A stretch of DNA of 64,000 bases from Fratercula arctica. Its lineage: Eukaryota; Chordata; Aves; Charadriiformes; Alcidae. Shown one piece after another: positions 1 through 12,000 of this stretch. The translations under genes were made by a program, and so were the position numbers. The DNA is taken from the NCBI GenBank assembly GCA_947846985.1, contig CANTUZ010000003.1, positions 53,392,096 to 53,456,095 on the forward strand. The letters run 5' to 3'. How positions within the stretch are numbered: the first letter of the stretch is position 1; the number at the start of each line of letters is the position of its first letter. The notes beneath the pieces were generated by a model. It was not told the origin of the DNA, made no database searches, and worked only from the letters and a program-made list of their open reading frames with translations.

Positions 1-436
1 GCATGATTTTTCAAATGCTTTGCTCAGATTAATTTTTTTATTCCCCACAAGTCTAACAGCAGCTTATAACTGGAGTTTTTTCATTAAGTTGTTGGAAATA
101 ACTGTACTCCAGCAAATGATAAATACGCTGTATTATTCTGAAAATTCTGCACTGTAAAGCATGAACATAATTTTCTTACTTACAAGATACTTTCTATGCT
201 GTGCACAAATCTCTTATTATGTGTCTTGTGTTGTGGTTGTCCTTATTTTCAGTTAAATTTATTGCAGTGCTTTGTCTGAAGAAAATATTTTGATTGGTTA
301 GTAAACATACCACAGGGGGTAGGTAATTTACATGAACTGGCAATTCTGTTGAAATTGCTATTCAGCAGTTTAAACTATCTATTTCATCCTTGCTGTAGGT
401 AAACAAGGGGAAAGAGCTACCCAAAACGTGACCTAG

Positions 437-510
437 CAAAAACAAAGAAACAAAAAAAACCCCACCAATAACGAACACCCTAAAAAAAACACAAGCAAAA
501 AAAAACCCCT
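437..510. repeat. A-rich/AC-rich low-complexity patch
   Basis: Runs of four to nine A are interrupted by C or CCCC over about 75 bases. It looks like a degenerated (AAAAC)n-type simple repeat rather than the tail of a recognisable retroposon, since nothing just upstream resembles a SINE or LINE end. Confidence 0.7.
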
Positions 511-1560
511 TGTCAGTTCCAGAAATATGGAATAGGTGATCTGTTTATTTGTTTCTAGTAAGGGAATAACTTTCTGGGAAAATAGTAGGAGCATTATGTG
601 TTAGTCTCTAAACATCCCAGCAATGTGTTTCTATTGCAATAAATACCTGTAGCCATCAATGCTGCTCCTGTTCTGTTATAAAACTAGGTGGGACTAAAGT
701 TCAGTACTACTAGCTTGAGACAATTACAGTTACTACTCCAAACAGCACTGAAAGATGCCTACAAAGCAGCAACTTCATTGACAAAATGAAGTAAATGAAA
801 GCCAATGTCAGAGATCTGTCAAGTATGAAGAATGCTGTTTTAAGAAACTTCATGTTCTGGAGAAGAAGTTGTTGTTCGCACTTGTTCTGGTTATAATGAA
901 TCTGTTAAGTATTTAATAACTAAGACACTATGAATTCTGTAAAACCACCTAATACCTTTGATACCACCTGAGGATTGAAGGAAGGTTTAAGCCATGAACA
1001 GCCTCCCAGTTCTGCTACAGGACTTTTTAAAGTTGTGCAGTCCTGAGCCTCCATTTTCCAGTCTTTCACGACTGTATCAGGCTGCAAGTGAAAGCATTTG
1101 TGTTTGGGAACAACTGAAGCATATGTAATGCTGAACACTTTAAATATGTAAAAGATTCTGCTCTGGGACATGATGTGACAGAAAATGTCCTTCGTCACTC
1201 TTGAACATTGTGGAGCATCTTGCACTCTGTGTGTACTCACTAAGCGTTCACTGACAAACTACTTTCTGCCACCTCACTCCTTGTTTCCATTTTCATGCAT
1301 TCCAGTGAAGTACTGAGAGTGAAGCCAGAGTGGGTCCAAAACTAGATAGAAAAAGAAATTTAGAAGCCTAAATATGTTCTTAAGACATGTCTAACCACAC
1401 ACGTCTCAAGTCAATTAGTGCTCAGATTTTCATTATTAAAACTTCGAGAGCTGGAAGCTCAGTTTCTGCCTAGGCATTAAAGTGTCTGCCATATCCACGT
1501 GATGATTCCTGACACTTTGCTACACTGAAAAAATCAAAGGGGCTGCAAAAGACCGGGAAA

Positions 1561-1592
1561 AAACCCCACCCCAAATGGGGGGGGGAGGGGGG
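1561..1592 (+). repeat. C-rich arm followed by G9-A-G6 tract
   Basis: A short C-rich stretch (CCCCACCCC) is followed within a few bases by nine Gs, one A and six Gs. The arms can pair as a hairpin. The G tract alone could form a G-quadruplex on the plus strand. This is a direct sequence observation; any function is unknown. Confidence 0.75.
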
Positions 1593-4495
1593 CAGCCTTC
1601 CCATCTCTGTGTTAGAGAGCTCAACAAGGATGTGTGAGATTGAAGGTTTTTTTCTCTCTTCCATCTGGGAATGTGCTAGCTCAGAGTCAGGAAAGTGTCC
1701 TGCCTTGCAAATGACACTTGTCTGGGCTGAGGGGCAGTCCTCAGTTGAAACTGGTTTTTGCACACAAAGAGATGCGAGACTTTCCTAAAAACAATAATCA
1801 AGAGTTTAGATTTTTAATGTTAATGCATCTAACTCTTGGACTACATTCCATGCTTTTTAAATGGGCACATTGCTGGTTGTGCTACAGGGGGAGCTGGGTT
1901 GAAAATGGTCCCCTGCTAGCATTTGTGGTTCCCGTTGGCTAACTTCAGTATCTCCCGAGGTAGGTTGCTGGTTTCTGAGGGTGCCCTGTGAAGGCACCTC
2001 CTTTCCCTGTGAATGCAGAGTGCTGTGCACAGGTATTCAACTCAGGAGCATAAGGACAGTGCCTGAAAATTTGGCAATTAAATCTAGGCAGCAGGTAGCT
2101 CAACCATGCAGGGGCTGTGTCTCTCTCCAGAGAAGGTATTTATCAAGTTGTATTCTCTGCCCAAGAGAAAATAGCCTGTAAACTTCCTTCGTAAATCAGG
2201 ATTTGCAGCCTACCTAAATACTTGAACCTCATGATTAGTATTAGCCTAGACTAATACTGAAAATGGCAAAAAGTTTGTACCAGGACAAAGGAGGCAGCAT
2301 GTGCTAAGCATGTCCATATGGTGATCAAAGAGACAAAGATTTTACTTTTTCCAGATAGCCCTCTCTAAAACATAGCAACACTTTTTAGTCCTGTACATCT
2401 GAAGAATTAGCAGTAAATCTTGAGACCAGCTGTAACACATCTGAAGACTAAATGTGGTGATCCAGGGACAGAATAATTCATTCAATGCTGAGACGCAGAT
2501 CTACAGCATCCCTTTCTGTTGTATTTCATGATGCCTGTGGATGGTTTAGTGTTATCTTTTCACTCATTTTTCAAACACTTGTTGCGTGGATAAAAAGTAA
2601 TGAATTAAAAATCAAAGCATAAGGTACTGTAATATTGCTTCTCATAGCTATATGCAGGCAGTGTCTGTTTTTTTTCTTTTATTTCTTACTTACGCTCTTA
2701 TGATTCAGTGACAATTCATTTATGTAAATATAGTTTATAAAATATACTTCACAGTTCATTCCAATTTCTAAAACAATTGACTTTGGAACGCTATCTCTTT
2801 AATGCATTTCTGTAATAGAAATACTTCATGTCATGCACACAAAGACCAGGCGAAGCAGCAAGCTACATCAGAATTTTCCTGGCTTCAGCCTTAATAGGAA
2901 GTGGTCAGGAATTTCCTGCTTTGAAATGTTTTTGATGGAGTTTTGAAATTGTTGTGACATCCTAATTTAACACTATTTAAATGAAGTGGTTCTGCTTTAC
3001 TCTTTAGTGTTTATTTCAAAAGCTATAATAATTTATAGTAAAACAAAAAAATTGCAGCCATCAAAAGAAAACATTTTGATTGATTTAGGATTACTTTTGG
3101 CTTGAGGACATGTCTGGATTTTTGATGTTTTATTCATAGTAAGAAAAAAAAAAACCTGAAATTTTGTGTGACAGCAAAACCACTTCCATCTCAGTCTGTC
3201 TAGCATTAAGATAGTATTAAGCTAGCTTTTCATATTTGAAATTATGAATGGAGGAAAAAAAATACAGTAAGGATATATTTCTTAGACATAAGAACTCATT
3301 ATGAATGACATGAAAAAAACTGCTAACCTTCAATTGACAAAGTCAATCTCATAAATACATGAATATGTTTGTATATGCGCTAGCCTTAAAATATTTTGAA
3401 AGCAACAGCCACCGCTCCACTTGAGCATTTTCTTATAGTTTTAATTTGCTGAGTATCACCGTTTTCTCTTTTGCTCCTTTTGTGTCTCCTTGCCTTATCC
3501 AGGTGGGTTTGGTTTTTGTAACATAACAGATATTCTTGCTGTCCTGAAGTGTGCAAAAGCTCAGTAGCTGATAAATATACAGCATGATAACAATCATGAT
3601 GATAATGACGATTAATTCATTACTCTGTCCAAAGCCTCCTCTGATGTAGTTGTCAATGTCAGATGCCTGTGAGGTGGTTCTTTCCGTATTAACAAATTAG
3701 GAGCAAACTGAGTGTTGGCAAAACAATGTCAGGAACATTTTCACTCAAACTATTTTCAGCCTTTGTGAAATACCTGTTGCCAGTTGAGCTTTTACTGTTG
3801 GGGTGATTTCTATGAAGTTATATTGGAGAAGAGGAACAACTGTCTAGCCCAGAAACTATGCTGCTGTTCTGCTGTTTTGCGTAGATTTTGGATGTGTGTG
3901 TCCTTTTATTGGAGAGTTAGTATGAGCTAGTGTAGCCATCAGAGTGGTAGAAAGGCTATCAACCACTTCTTTTTAGGTATATGCTAATATATTTTTGAGG
4001 CATCTGTTTTTGGGAACAGGACACCCCAATGAATAACTTACATCTGGCCAGTTAAACTTGAGTTACAGAAACACAAACAGTTTTTCCCTTGTCTGCATGC
4101 GTAGGGATTCAAAGCCCAGGCTGGAAGTGGGCAACAGCAAACCTCGTTAAAAATTCCAGCTTGGCAAAAAGTGTGATCTAGTTATCCCAAAGAACTAATG
4201 CTACTGATTTTTTACAGGCAGAAAACTAGTTATAGGCCACAGCTGGGAATAGGGATGGAGGGGGAAAGGAAGCATGCCAAGACTGAGAGAAAGAAATTGC
4301 TGTTTGTTGAGCCAGCTTAAGATGTTTAAGGCAGGCTCCTGGGTCACTGCTGCATGGGTTATTTGCCCACCTGAGAAGCAGAAATAACACCTGCTGGGGA
4401 AACACGAATGATGGAAACCTTGTTGTTAACTGTAGTCATCTTAAACAGCTTAGAAATAGTAGCCATTTATCAACGAAAGATACTTCAAGGTTGTT

Positions 4496-4770
4496 TAGAA
4501 TCAGAGTAATTTGGGTTGGAAGGGACTTCTGGAGACCTAAGTCCAGCCCTCCACCGCAATGAGGACCAACTACAGCAGGTTGCCCAGGGCCTCATCCAAC
4601 CCAGTTTTCAGTATCTGCAAAGATGAGCATTCAACAAGTTAACTGGTCCCCTGTTCCAGCGCTCAATGTTTTGTTGTGAAAACTGATTTCCTAATACCTC
4701 ACTGGAATTTCCTGTATTACAGCCTGTGTCAATGTCACTCATCCTGTCCCTGTGAGCTTCTGAGAAAACT
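4496..4770 (-). mobile_element. CR1 LINE fragment, 3' end, diverged
   Basis: Read on the plus strand, this is the reverse complement of an avian CR1 3' end. It begins with an AGAATCAGAGTAATTTGGGTTGGAAGG-like start, shortened here to its key words AGAATCA and GGGTTGGAAGG. Next come CAGGTTGCCCAGGGCCTCATCCAACCC (4578-4604) and CTGTTCCAGCGCTCA (4650-4664). A CCTAATACCTC box and a TCATCCTGTCCCTGTGAG box follow before similarity fades near the CA-rich patch. Many substitutions and small deletions mark it as an old, dead, 5'-truncated copy. The bounds are approximate to about 10 bases. Confidence 0.88.
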
Positions 4771-4800
4771 GCACACACGCTCACACACACACTCACCCTC
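4771..4800. repeat. Imperfect CA-rich microsatellite
   Basis: A short CACACA/CTCACACACACACTCACCCTC stretch abuts the 5'-truncated end of the minus-strand CR1 fragment. The CA units are interrupted by CG and CT, so it is probably not highly polymorphic. Confidence 0.6.
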
Positions 4801-5869
4801 CCCCATTTAGCTAGTTTACGTTATCATGTTATCCTATCCATGATGATTGTAATGGAAAGAAAGAACAAGTAGCCTTGTTTCCAAAAGGAGCTGCGCAATC
4901 TGATTTATAGTTTTGCAGGGACCCAGAACAAGAAATTAAGAATACAAAACCAACATCTGAAGTGCAGCATTTTGCTTGTGTCATATTAAATATCAATAGC
5001 AACAGAGCAATAATTTTCTATCTGAAATTTTTCATGGTTTTATAAATGCATATCTTAATATGATATTTAAAATATAATCCACATACAGATAGACTCTAAA
5101 TGTTATTGCTGACAGGAGTCTAGTGTACACTTTTCCTCCTTTCTATGATTTCCAGTCTAACTCTGTGTTGATACTAGTTAATTAGATTTAATAATGTCAT
5201 GTCTTCAGTTCAAACATAATTTTGTCTTCACATGCTCCTTGATACATATCATAACAGAAAGAAGTGCCCTTTCTTGATCGTTCTCTTAGGAAGTCCTTTG
5301 CCTGCCCCACATCACTGCTGAGCGGCTGCTGTGATTTATAGGATAGTTATAGGATAGTTTCTGAGCCAGTTACATAAAGTGTGGGCTGGCAAGTTCATGA
5401 TTAGTAAAGAATATGTACAGCTCATCACAGTAAAAATTGATTATGCTAAATGTGATAAAATACAGTACAACACCGGTGCCAGTGTGGTGCTTTGAGCCAA
5501 GCACAAATCCCTGACATGTTTTTCATGTATATAATTTTGCTTTATTTTGTTACCTAGGATGAGTTTCAAGTCATCTAAATCTAGCTTTCTGGACAGGCAC
5601 CAGTCTTGAGCATCTCCACACTGTGATTTTTCTTACCTACTTCCCAAAGATGCTCTCTGCCCTTTCCTGTAAGAAGTATGTGCTTGGATTCTTTTTTTTT
5701 TCTTTTTTTTTTTAAGCTGGCCAAAACTAGGTAGATAAATCCTACTCTTAAGCAGTATCTATCCCTTGTGTGATTCCCAACTTCATTTTCATAATAGCAC
5801 AGTTCTTTTCATACCTTCTACTTCCCATTTGTGCATTTCAAAACACAGTGGAGACCAGTTGCAATATAC
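4801..5869. other. Unique AT-rich non-coding DNA
   Basis: No gene recognised. It contains a perfect 11-bp tandem duplication (5337-5347 and 5348-5358, unit TATAGGATAGT) and a poly-T tract at 5692-5713 broken by one C. Nothing else stands out. Confidence 0.55.
5692..5713. repeat. Poly-T tract (T10-C-T11)
   Basis: A homopolymer run of T with a single C interruption. No recognisable retroposon body lies on the complementary side that would make it an A-tail. Confidence 0.85.
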
Positions 5870-5993
5870 CAGTTTCTGGGTGGGAAACTGAAGCATCATG
5901 AGCTGAGAGTGGAAGCAGATAACAAGGAAGCCATAATTAGAATCGGTGTTTTCTGATTCCCAATGTACTGCCCTAGCCTCTAGGACAAACTGT
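5870..5993 (-). mobile_element. MIR/CORE-SINE-like relic
   Basis: On the plus strand this reads like the reverse complement of an ancient tRNA-derived CORE-SINE. A GGGAAACTGAAGCA box (matching the family's GGAAACTGAGGCA) is followed by a degenerate AGTGACTTGCCCAAGGTCAC-like core. Next come AATTAGAATCGGTGTTTTC and TGATTCCCAATGTACTGCCCTAGCCTCTAGGAC, which correspond to the tRNA-like head (family form: correct-anticodon remnant, then CTAACCACTAGACC). The core region is badly eroded, so the family call is from memory of the consensus rather than an alignment. It is a non-coding fossil. Confidence 0.6.
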
Positions 5994-8973
5994 AATGTTA
6001 GTCCTTTAGGGAATTTTTTTTATTTTTTTTAATTTTTTTTTTCAAAAAGGCTAGAGTTTGGAATTAGGTCATTGTGTGATAACTTCCATGTTCTTTTTAA
6101 ATTTTAATTAAAATCCCAGTTTGAATATACAAGACTCAAAATTCTAAATGTGCAAAGAAAATAAAGGGCTTTACATACAGTCCCTAAAGGAAAGCCTATT
6201 TTTAAACATAATCTCCTGAGTTTTGAAAAGGGCTTTAGTCATGGCTCTCCCCTCCCCAAGTGCCTAATATTTCACTTTTTTTTTTTCCTAACTTTTACTG
6301 TCACTTAAGTATATGCATTTAGCCAGCACAGTATGCTCTGTTTATGCAGTGATGGTGGTAAATAGTGATAAATATATTTCAGAGTAGCAGGTTTTTGCAG
6401 AGAGCTGTGGTAGTAGTCTAATCTGTCTAGTGCAAAGATGATTCAGTATTGAAAATCTGGGTGGTCTGGGAGGGGAAGGAAACAATAGCCTGTCTTAAGT
6501 AGTTATATTTTAAGCAGACCACCTCCTTGCTTTTTAGCTTGGGAGGGGGAAGTAAAAGTGAAATAATTTGATCTGTCATCAAAAGCTAAGCCAGTCTGGA
6601 AGGGCTCCTTTTCAAAATCTATTACTTTTTTTTCAGTTTGAAAACAAAAAGAAGAGAATCATGTTGGAATTCTTTATTGAGTTTGGGTGTTTTTGTGTGT
6701 TTTTTGCATAACAATGCTGCTCAGATTCAATGGTGGGAGTGTCTCCTGGATCGATTGCAATTTACAGTGAGGGTCTGGATCTGTTGGTGTGGAGTAATTA
6801 ACAATATGGAGCAGTGCAGATGCTTACCCCTGAACTGAAGTCAATGAGACCTTTTGTGTTTTTAGAGCTAAATGCAGTAAGTCTGCATAGCAGGGCATTA
6901 TACGTAGGAAATGCCTCTTAAACATTGTGGTTTAGTCCAATGTGAAAGAATTTAGTAGTAAGGCTGAACACGATTAATGAGTTATGTGGGTCAAAATTAT
7001 TTCTTTGGGTGATTATCTTAGACTAAAGGTAATATAATTTTGCTAGTGGTTTTTGGTCATCTGCAAGTGGGTACGTGCTGGCTTTATGCCTAATATACTA
7101 TATTATAATGTTCTGTATAGTGTTAACTAATGCTAATTTCCTAAACTTAACAAATATAAGTACAATTACTATGAAAAATGCATCATTCTGGTAACCTAAA
7201 TAATGTTAAAAGGATATAGAAGGATATGTCCAGTCTGTGTGTGGTGTTCTGGGAAAAAAAAATCTAAAGAGGAAAACATAACTACTTCAGTGTGCGTGAG
7301 GGGGGTAAAATATATGTACTTTTGTCATCACCTCAGCATATGTATATGCTTCATTTCAGTAAAGTGACCTTACTGCTCATAATGCAGCAAAAATCATCAC
7401 TAAGTGATATTTAAGAGAATATTTTAATTAAATTTAATCCTCCAAACAGTGAATTTAATTAATAGGTTGTGTTCCTTAATGCCCTCTCAATAAAAAGGAA
7501 CTTGTTTTGTTTTCAGTGGAAGAACAACTGGTTTCATACATAAGCTGCTTCAAGAATTTTTCCTTTCTAAGCCTTTAAAAGCTGATTTAGTCTTCACAGA
7601 AAAAAAATTCAATTGCAACTCCCGCTTGTGTTGCCCTGCTGCCAACATACCTAGGGAATGATTAAGATGGTACTGCATGTTACTGTACAAGTTGAAGAAA
7701 ACATAATGTGGTTTTAGTACTTTTTCACTATTTTGCATGTGCACATATCCAAATGTTTTATGGGCAAAAAGTAGACACCAAGATTTCTAGTTGAAGCTGT
7801 TTGTAAGCATTGATTAGCTACTTTATTTTCCTAAATATATGGCTATATCATTGTGTATGTTTGGAGTCATTTTACATCCTGTTATTTATTTCCCTTCAGT
7901 AAATGTTGGCTGTCTGCCTTGCTTCATTTTTATGTCTGTGCCTGTGATAAGTTTACGGACAAATAGCGTTATACTTTAGAATCATGCTGTTGTAGCTCAA
8001 ACATTGTTTTAGCAGAGACTTGAAAAGAATATATTTACTATTATTTTAACTAAATTGTGGCCTTTTTAATTGGCAATATAGTATACTTTGCCACGTTACA
8101 TTTATGAAATCAATTTTAAAAACTTCTTTTTTTTTTTTTTTCTACCTTTCTTTTATTTGGCAGTGCCTAAAAAATATCTGGAACCATAACTATTCCTGTT
8201 TATTCCTTGCTTTTACATTTATTTCTTCCATTTCTTCTATTTCCCTTCCTCCAGGTTTGCTTGCTCTTTTTTATGTACAATCTTTAGATTCAGTCCTGCG
8301 CTTGAAGTACAATCACTAAATTTTATGGTATCATAGTAAGCAAAGTGATGGACTACAGCTCTTGTTATACGCTCATTGCATGGCTCAGATTTGTTTTCTG
8401 AGACAGTGCAAACAGCCCTCAGAAATGGAGAATGTCTTCATGAGGAAGGGATAGAGGTGTCCTTTTACAGCTGTCACTTACTTGAGTTGCTGGTAGGAAA
8501 ACAAGAATAGAAACTGGACCTACAAAAGAAAGCAGCCCTCCACCTAAGGAATTGGATAATATAGCAGGTATTTTCAGATGAGTTTGTGCTGTGCTCCCCT
8601 CAGTGCAGTGCAGCAACAATACAGACTCGGTATGCTTTACTCTCTTCTGCAGAGTGAGGAGAAGAGGAATACAGACTGAGTCAGTCTCCCTCTTAGACTG
8701 TTCCTGAGGCTGCACAACTCTGTCCTATTTGCTTGTGACATGCATTGACTGCAAATTTAGGAAAAATGCCATTTTAGGCACTTAACAGGGACCAGAGCAG
8801 TTTTATTTGCAGAACTCTCCTGCACAAGGCTATATTTTAGTCCTAAGTAGTAAAGCTTGTGTGATTGAAAACATGTGATGTACTGCTAATTGCAACAACA
8901 CCCAGCTCCTAGCATTTGTGGTGTTTGTCCTGAGGAAATCAGAAAGCTCTTCACTAGGGTTACTGCCATTGGC
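5994..8973. other. Unique AT-rich non-coding DNA
   Basis: No gene recognised. T-rich stretches lie at 6014-6042 and a T15 run at 8127-8141. A perfect 14-bp palindrome centred on TAATTA (ATTTTAATTAAAAT) lies at 6101-6114. A GAAGTCAATGAG word at 6837-6848 may be a fragment of an ancient dispersed repeat (see findings). Short open frames near 6.6, 7.6, 8.1 and 8.5 kb have no family resemblance and no plausible splice context. Confidence 0.55.
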
Positions 8974-9093
8974 CTTCATTTTGAAGACTGGGAAATTGAG
9001 ACACAAAGGGGCAAAGTGATATGTCTAGGTCAGTGAGCCAATGGCAGGTTTTAGTCCCCTGAGCTCAGCTCAACACACAGTACAATAGGCCAT
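8974..9093 (-). mobile_element. MIR/CORE-SINE-like relic
   Basis: The plus strand shows the reverse complement of the MIR core and head in order: TTCATTTTGAAGACTGGGAAATTGAGACAC, then AAAGGGGCAAAGTGATATGTCTAGGTCA, then GTGAGCCAATGGCAG, then a TTTTAGTCCCCTGAGCTCAG stretch ending near ATAGGCCAT. The family order is TCATTTTACAGATGAGGAAACTGAGGCAC, AGTGACTTGCCCAAGGTCA, AGTGGCAGAGC and TTCGAACCC. All boxes are collinear, so this is the clearest of the minus-strand SINE relics. The 3' LINE-related tail is missing. It is an ancient amniote insertion, long dead. Confidence 0.72.
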
Positions 9094-12000
9094 TAACTTC
9101 TGTTTGGCCCATCTGTTGTCAATGAAAGTGTGATTGATTCAAGTGCTCATTGGATACATCAGAGCACTATGTGAATGGTCTGTTTGTTCCTACTATGTTA
9201 GGGAAACTTTTTTTTCCTTTAATGCTGTTAAATATATGTCCATATTCTGGAATCAGTCATTTTCCTGTGCTTTTAGTCTTTTATTTTCATATCGTACCTG
9301 ATCCATCTCTGTTTCTTCCTTATCTTTTAGTTTAAAATTAAACTTTTTTACTGTTAGACAAAGGTTGATGGATTTCCTTAATAGTCTTTATGCTTACAGA
9401 TTCTTAATCTAAAATCAGTTTTCAACAATAAGGGTATAAAAGCATAATTTTAAAAGGTGGAGCAGAAGTTTCTATGTATTGTGTGATTTTTAAGTTGTGG
9501 ATAACAGTTGCTGCAGCTCAGACAAGAGAGAAGCTGTTTGCCGTGAGACACTGCTCAGGGAGGGCAATCCAGGGATGTAACATCCCACTAAAGCCCTATG
9601 AACACATGTTAAATAATGGCAGTACTTGGCACTTGGCACAAGACTTCCAGAGATACTTCAAATGGGTATTTAGATTTGTGTGGCTTTGAAGGCAATTGAC
9701 ATGCAATTTTTCTGAAACCAAATTGAAGTAGTGAGTATGATCTACGTGAGGATGGAGTTTATTTCTGTATGCTGCTAAAAGGGAATGTGTGAGCAGTGGA
9801 TGGGGGACTGGGAAACCATGTATTTTTCACTGACGTAAAAAAAACCAAACACAAAACACAAACCCCAGTCTTATTGCTGCTCATCACAAGAATGCACTTC
9901 AAAAATCTTTAAGTAACTCCAAAGAAGTAAAAAGACTTTCATCTTTCATCATTTGTCTGTCAGCATAACTTTTTGATCCAGTCCTACACACCTCTCATCT
10001 CTTTTTGCAAAAGTGTCTGTACCCTCTCTATCCACGCCTTCTCATGAGCTATGGAGAATCATTGACTTTAGTGGCAGTATGCATTTTGCTAGTGAAACAC
10101 CGTGGAGAAAAAATAAACGGAAGAGACATTATGCTTTTTGTTATGTGGCTCATCTTTGTAATGGAGATTGAATAGGCGGTAAATTTCAAGCTTTGAAATA
10201 ATTTTACCTTTGAGATACTAAAATGGGGACAAAAAAACATCTGTATAATCCTTAAATTGGTGGTAGGGGATTTTTGGGTGGTTTTTGTGTTTGTTTTTGG
10301 TTTTGGTTTTTTTTTTTAATATGCAATTTTACAAGAATGACAATACCCTCAGAAATCATGGGAACAAATCAAGCATAAGAATATTTATCCCAAAGGATGA
10401 TCTCCCTAAGAAAATATATGGAAATACCTGACATAGGAATTTATGATAACAGTGACTTCTCAGTCATAACTATGACACTGTCCCTCCAGTCCTGAAGTCT
10501 CTGTGCTGGATGTAGCAAATGATTGGATTTTGTTTGGTTGTGGCTGTGCATTTCTCCTGTTACTGCTAATCCTTCATGCAGCGTGTTAGAGCAGTTACCC
10601 TGTTGTTCTGCTGCAGCATTAACTTAGCTCTAAGTATATGATATGCTTCCTGCTTACCTGCAGATTCCCAGTTAGAATGGATGCTTCATATTGTGCTTTT
10701 AACACAAAAGTTAGCTTCATATTGTCAAGTAATTGGCAAACCTTTGCATTGGCTTCGGCATTGGTAAAAATTAAATTGATACTATGCCAGATTCATTCAT
10801 GCCGTAACATCATTGACTTCAATGGCATTAGACCAGATCTGAGTTAAGTCTATTGTGCTTCTGTTGCTTGGTTTTTTCCAGGCACAGATACAGGAAGGAA
10901 CAGGGTGGATATAGAATAGTTGATATCTTCTTTGCCTTTCCCATGATTCATTTTCCTTGTAAATTAGTTTCATTGAAGGAAATGATATAACTTAGCAGAT
11001 CCCTGGCACAGTTCTTCACATAAACAAAACCCATTATGGAAAAAAAAAAATCGTTGTCCGTTATAGTTTGACAGCATTGTGTTCACTAACTATGTCTGAC
11101 ATCTGAAAACATAATGGGGCCACTCCATCTAAAGCAAGGAAAGAGCAAAAAAAGTATTTCAAATAGGACGGCAGTGACCAAATAACTTTTCACAATATGG
11201 GTTTTTGTTTGAGTTCTTTTAGATGTTTTATAACATTGTGGTAATCTTTACAAAGTCCAACCAAACCAAAGAGCTTACACAATAGGGTTGTTCGGAGTAT
11301 TGTCAGTTAAAGTAGGATGCAAAGTAGAAAAATAGCCAAATTTAGTCTATGCAGCAAATTTGGTCTAACCTGATGATTGTTACCATCATGTCTTGTGGAA
11401 AGAAATTTAAGAAGTGGGAAAGCAGCTTAGTCCTGAATTCTACCCTGTGGGTAAACAGTGAAGTGTGAATTATGAATCTGAAAATGACATTTGGGGGAAT
11501 ATCTCTTCATATTTTACTTGTTTTCTGTTCATCATTTCTTCAACAGCTCTTGGAGCTGGCAGAAAAAAGGAGGACAAACTCTGTGTTCATCCTGTCTGTC
11601 CTGTAGGCACTCATCCTTCTCTTTGCCTCTGTAAATGAAGCTTGCTTGTCTTACCTCATTTTAGATTGCTGCATGATATGTCCTTTTCCTGGCCTGTTGC
11701 AGTGACTGTGCTGCTCTTTGAGTCTGTGCACTTGCTGCTGCTTTTCTACTATATAGTTACCATCAATACGTGTCTTTGTTTATTTGGAATATGTTCTCTT
11801 TTGGCAGCAGCCTGCTCTTGCACTGGATAGCTCTAACATGAAATTGCTCTTGGGGACATCGTCTTCTCCCCTGCATCAGTCTATGATCTCTGTCTCCATT
11901 GCTTACAAGATTCTCAAATGAGCACCCATTGCAGTTTCTCACATGCAGCTTTCCATACTTGACTGGAGGTCATCGTGAAGATCTGCAGAACTACTTCATT

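Larger units (their letters stand above)
1..4495. other. Unique AT-rich non-coding DNA, no gene recognised
   Basis: I see no convincing gene here. Open frames are short, start at arbitrary ATGs and overlap on opposite strands. The stretch holds an A/C-rich low-complexity patch (about 437-510), a G-rich tract (1577-1592) and one polypyrimidine-AG-GT motif near 398/399, all listed separately. The rest is unique AT-rich sequence of the kind found in bird introns or intergenic deserts. Confidence 0.6.

Noticed and set aside
181..270. Minus-strand TTTTCTTCAG acceptor with CTTGTAAGTAAG donor
   Set aside because: All three reading frames between the sites contain stops, so no coding exon is possible.
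8477..8510. Minus-strand pyrimidine tract, CCAG, 8 bases, then GTAAGT
   Set aside because: Eight bases is an implausible exon size that breaks frame, and such pairings are expected by chance.
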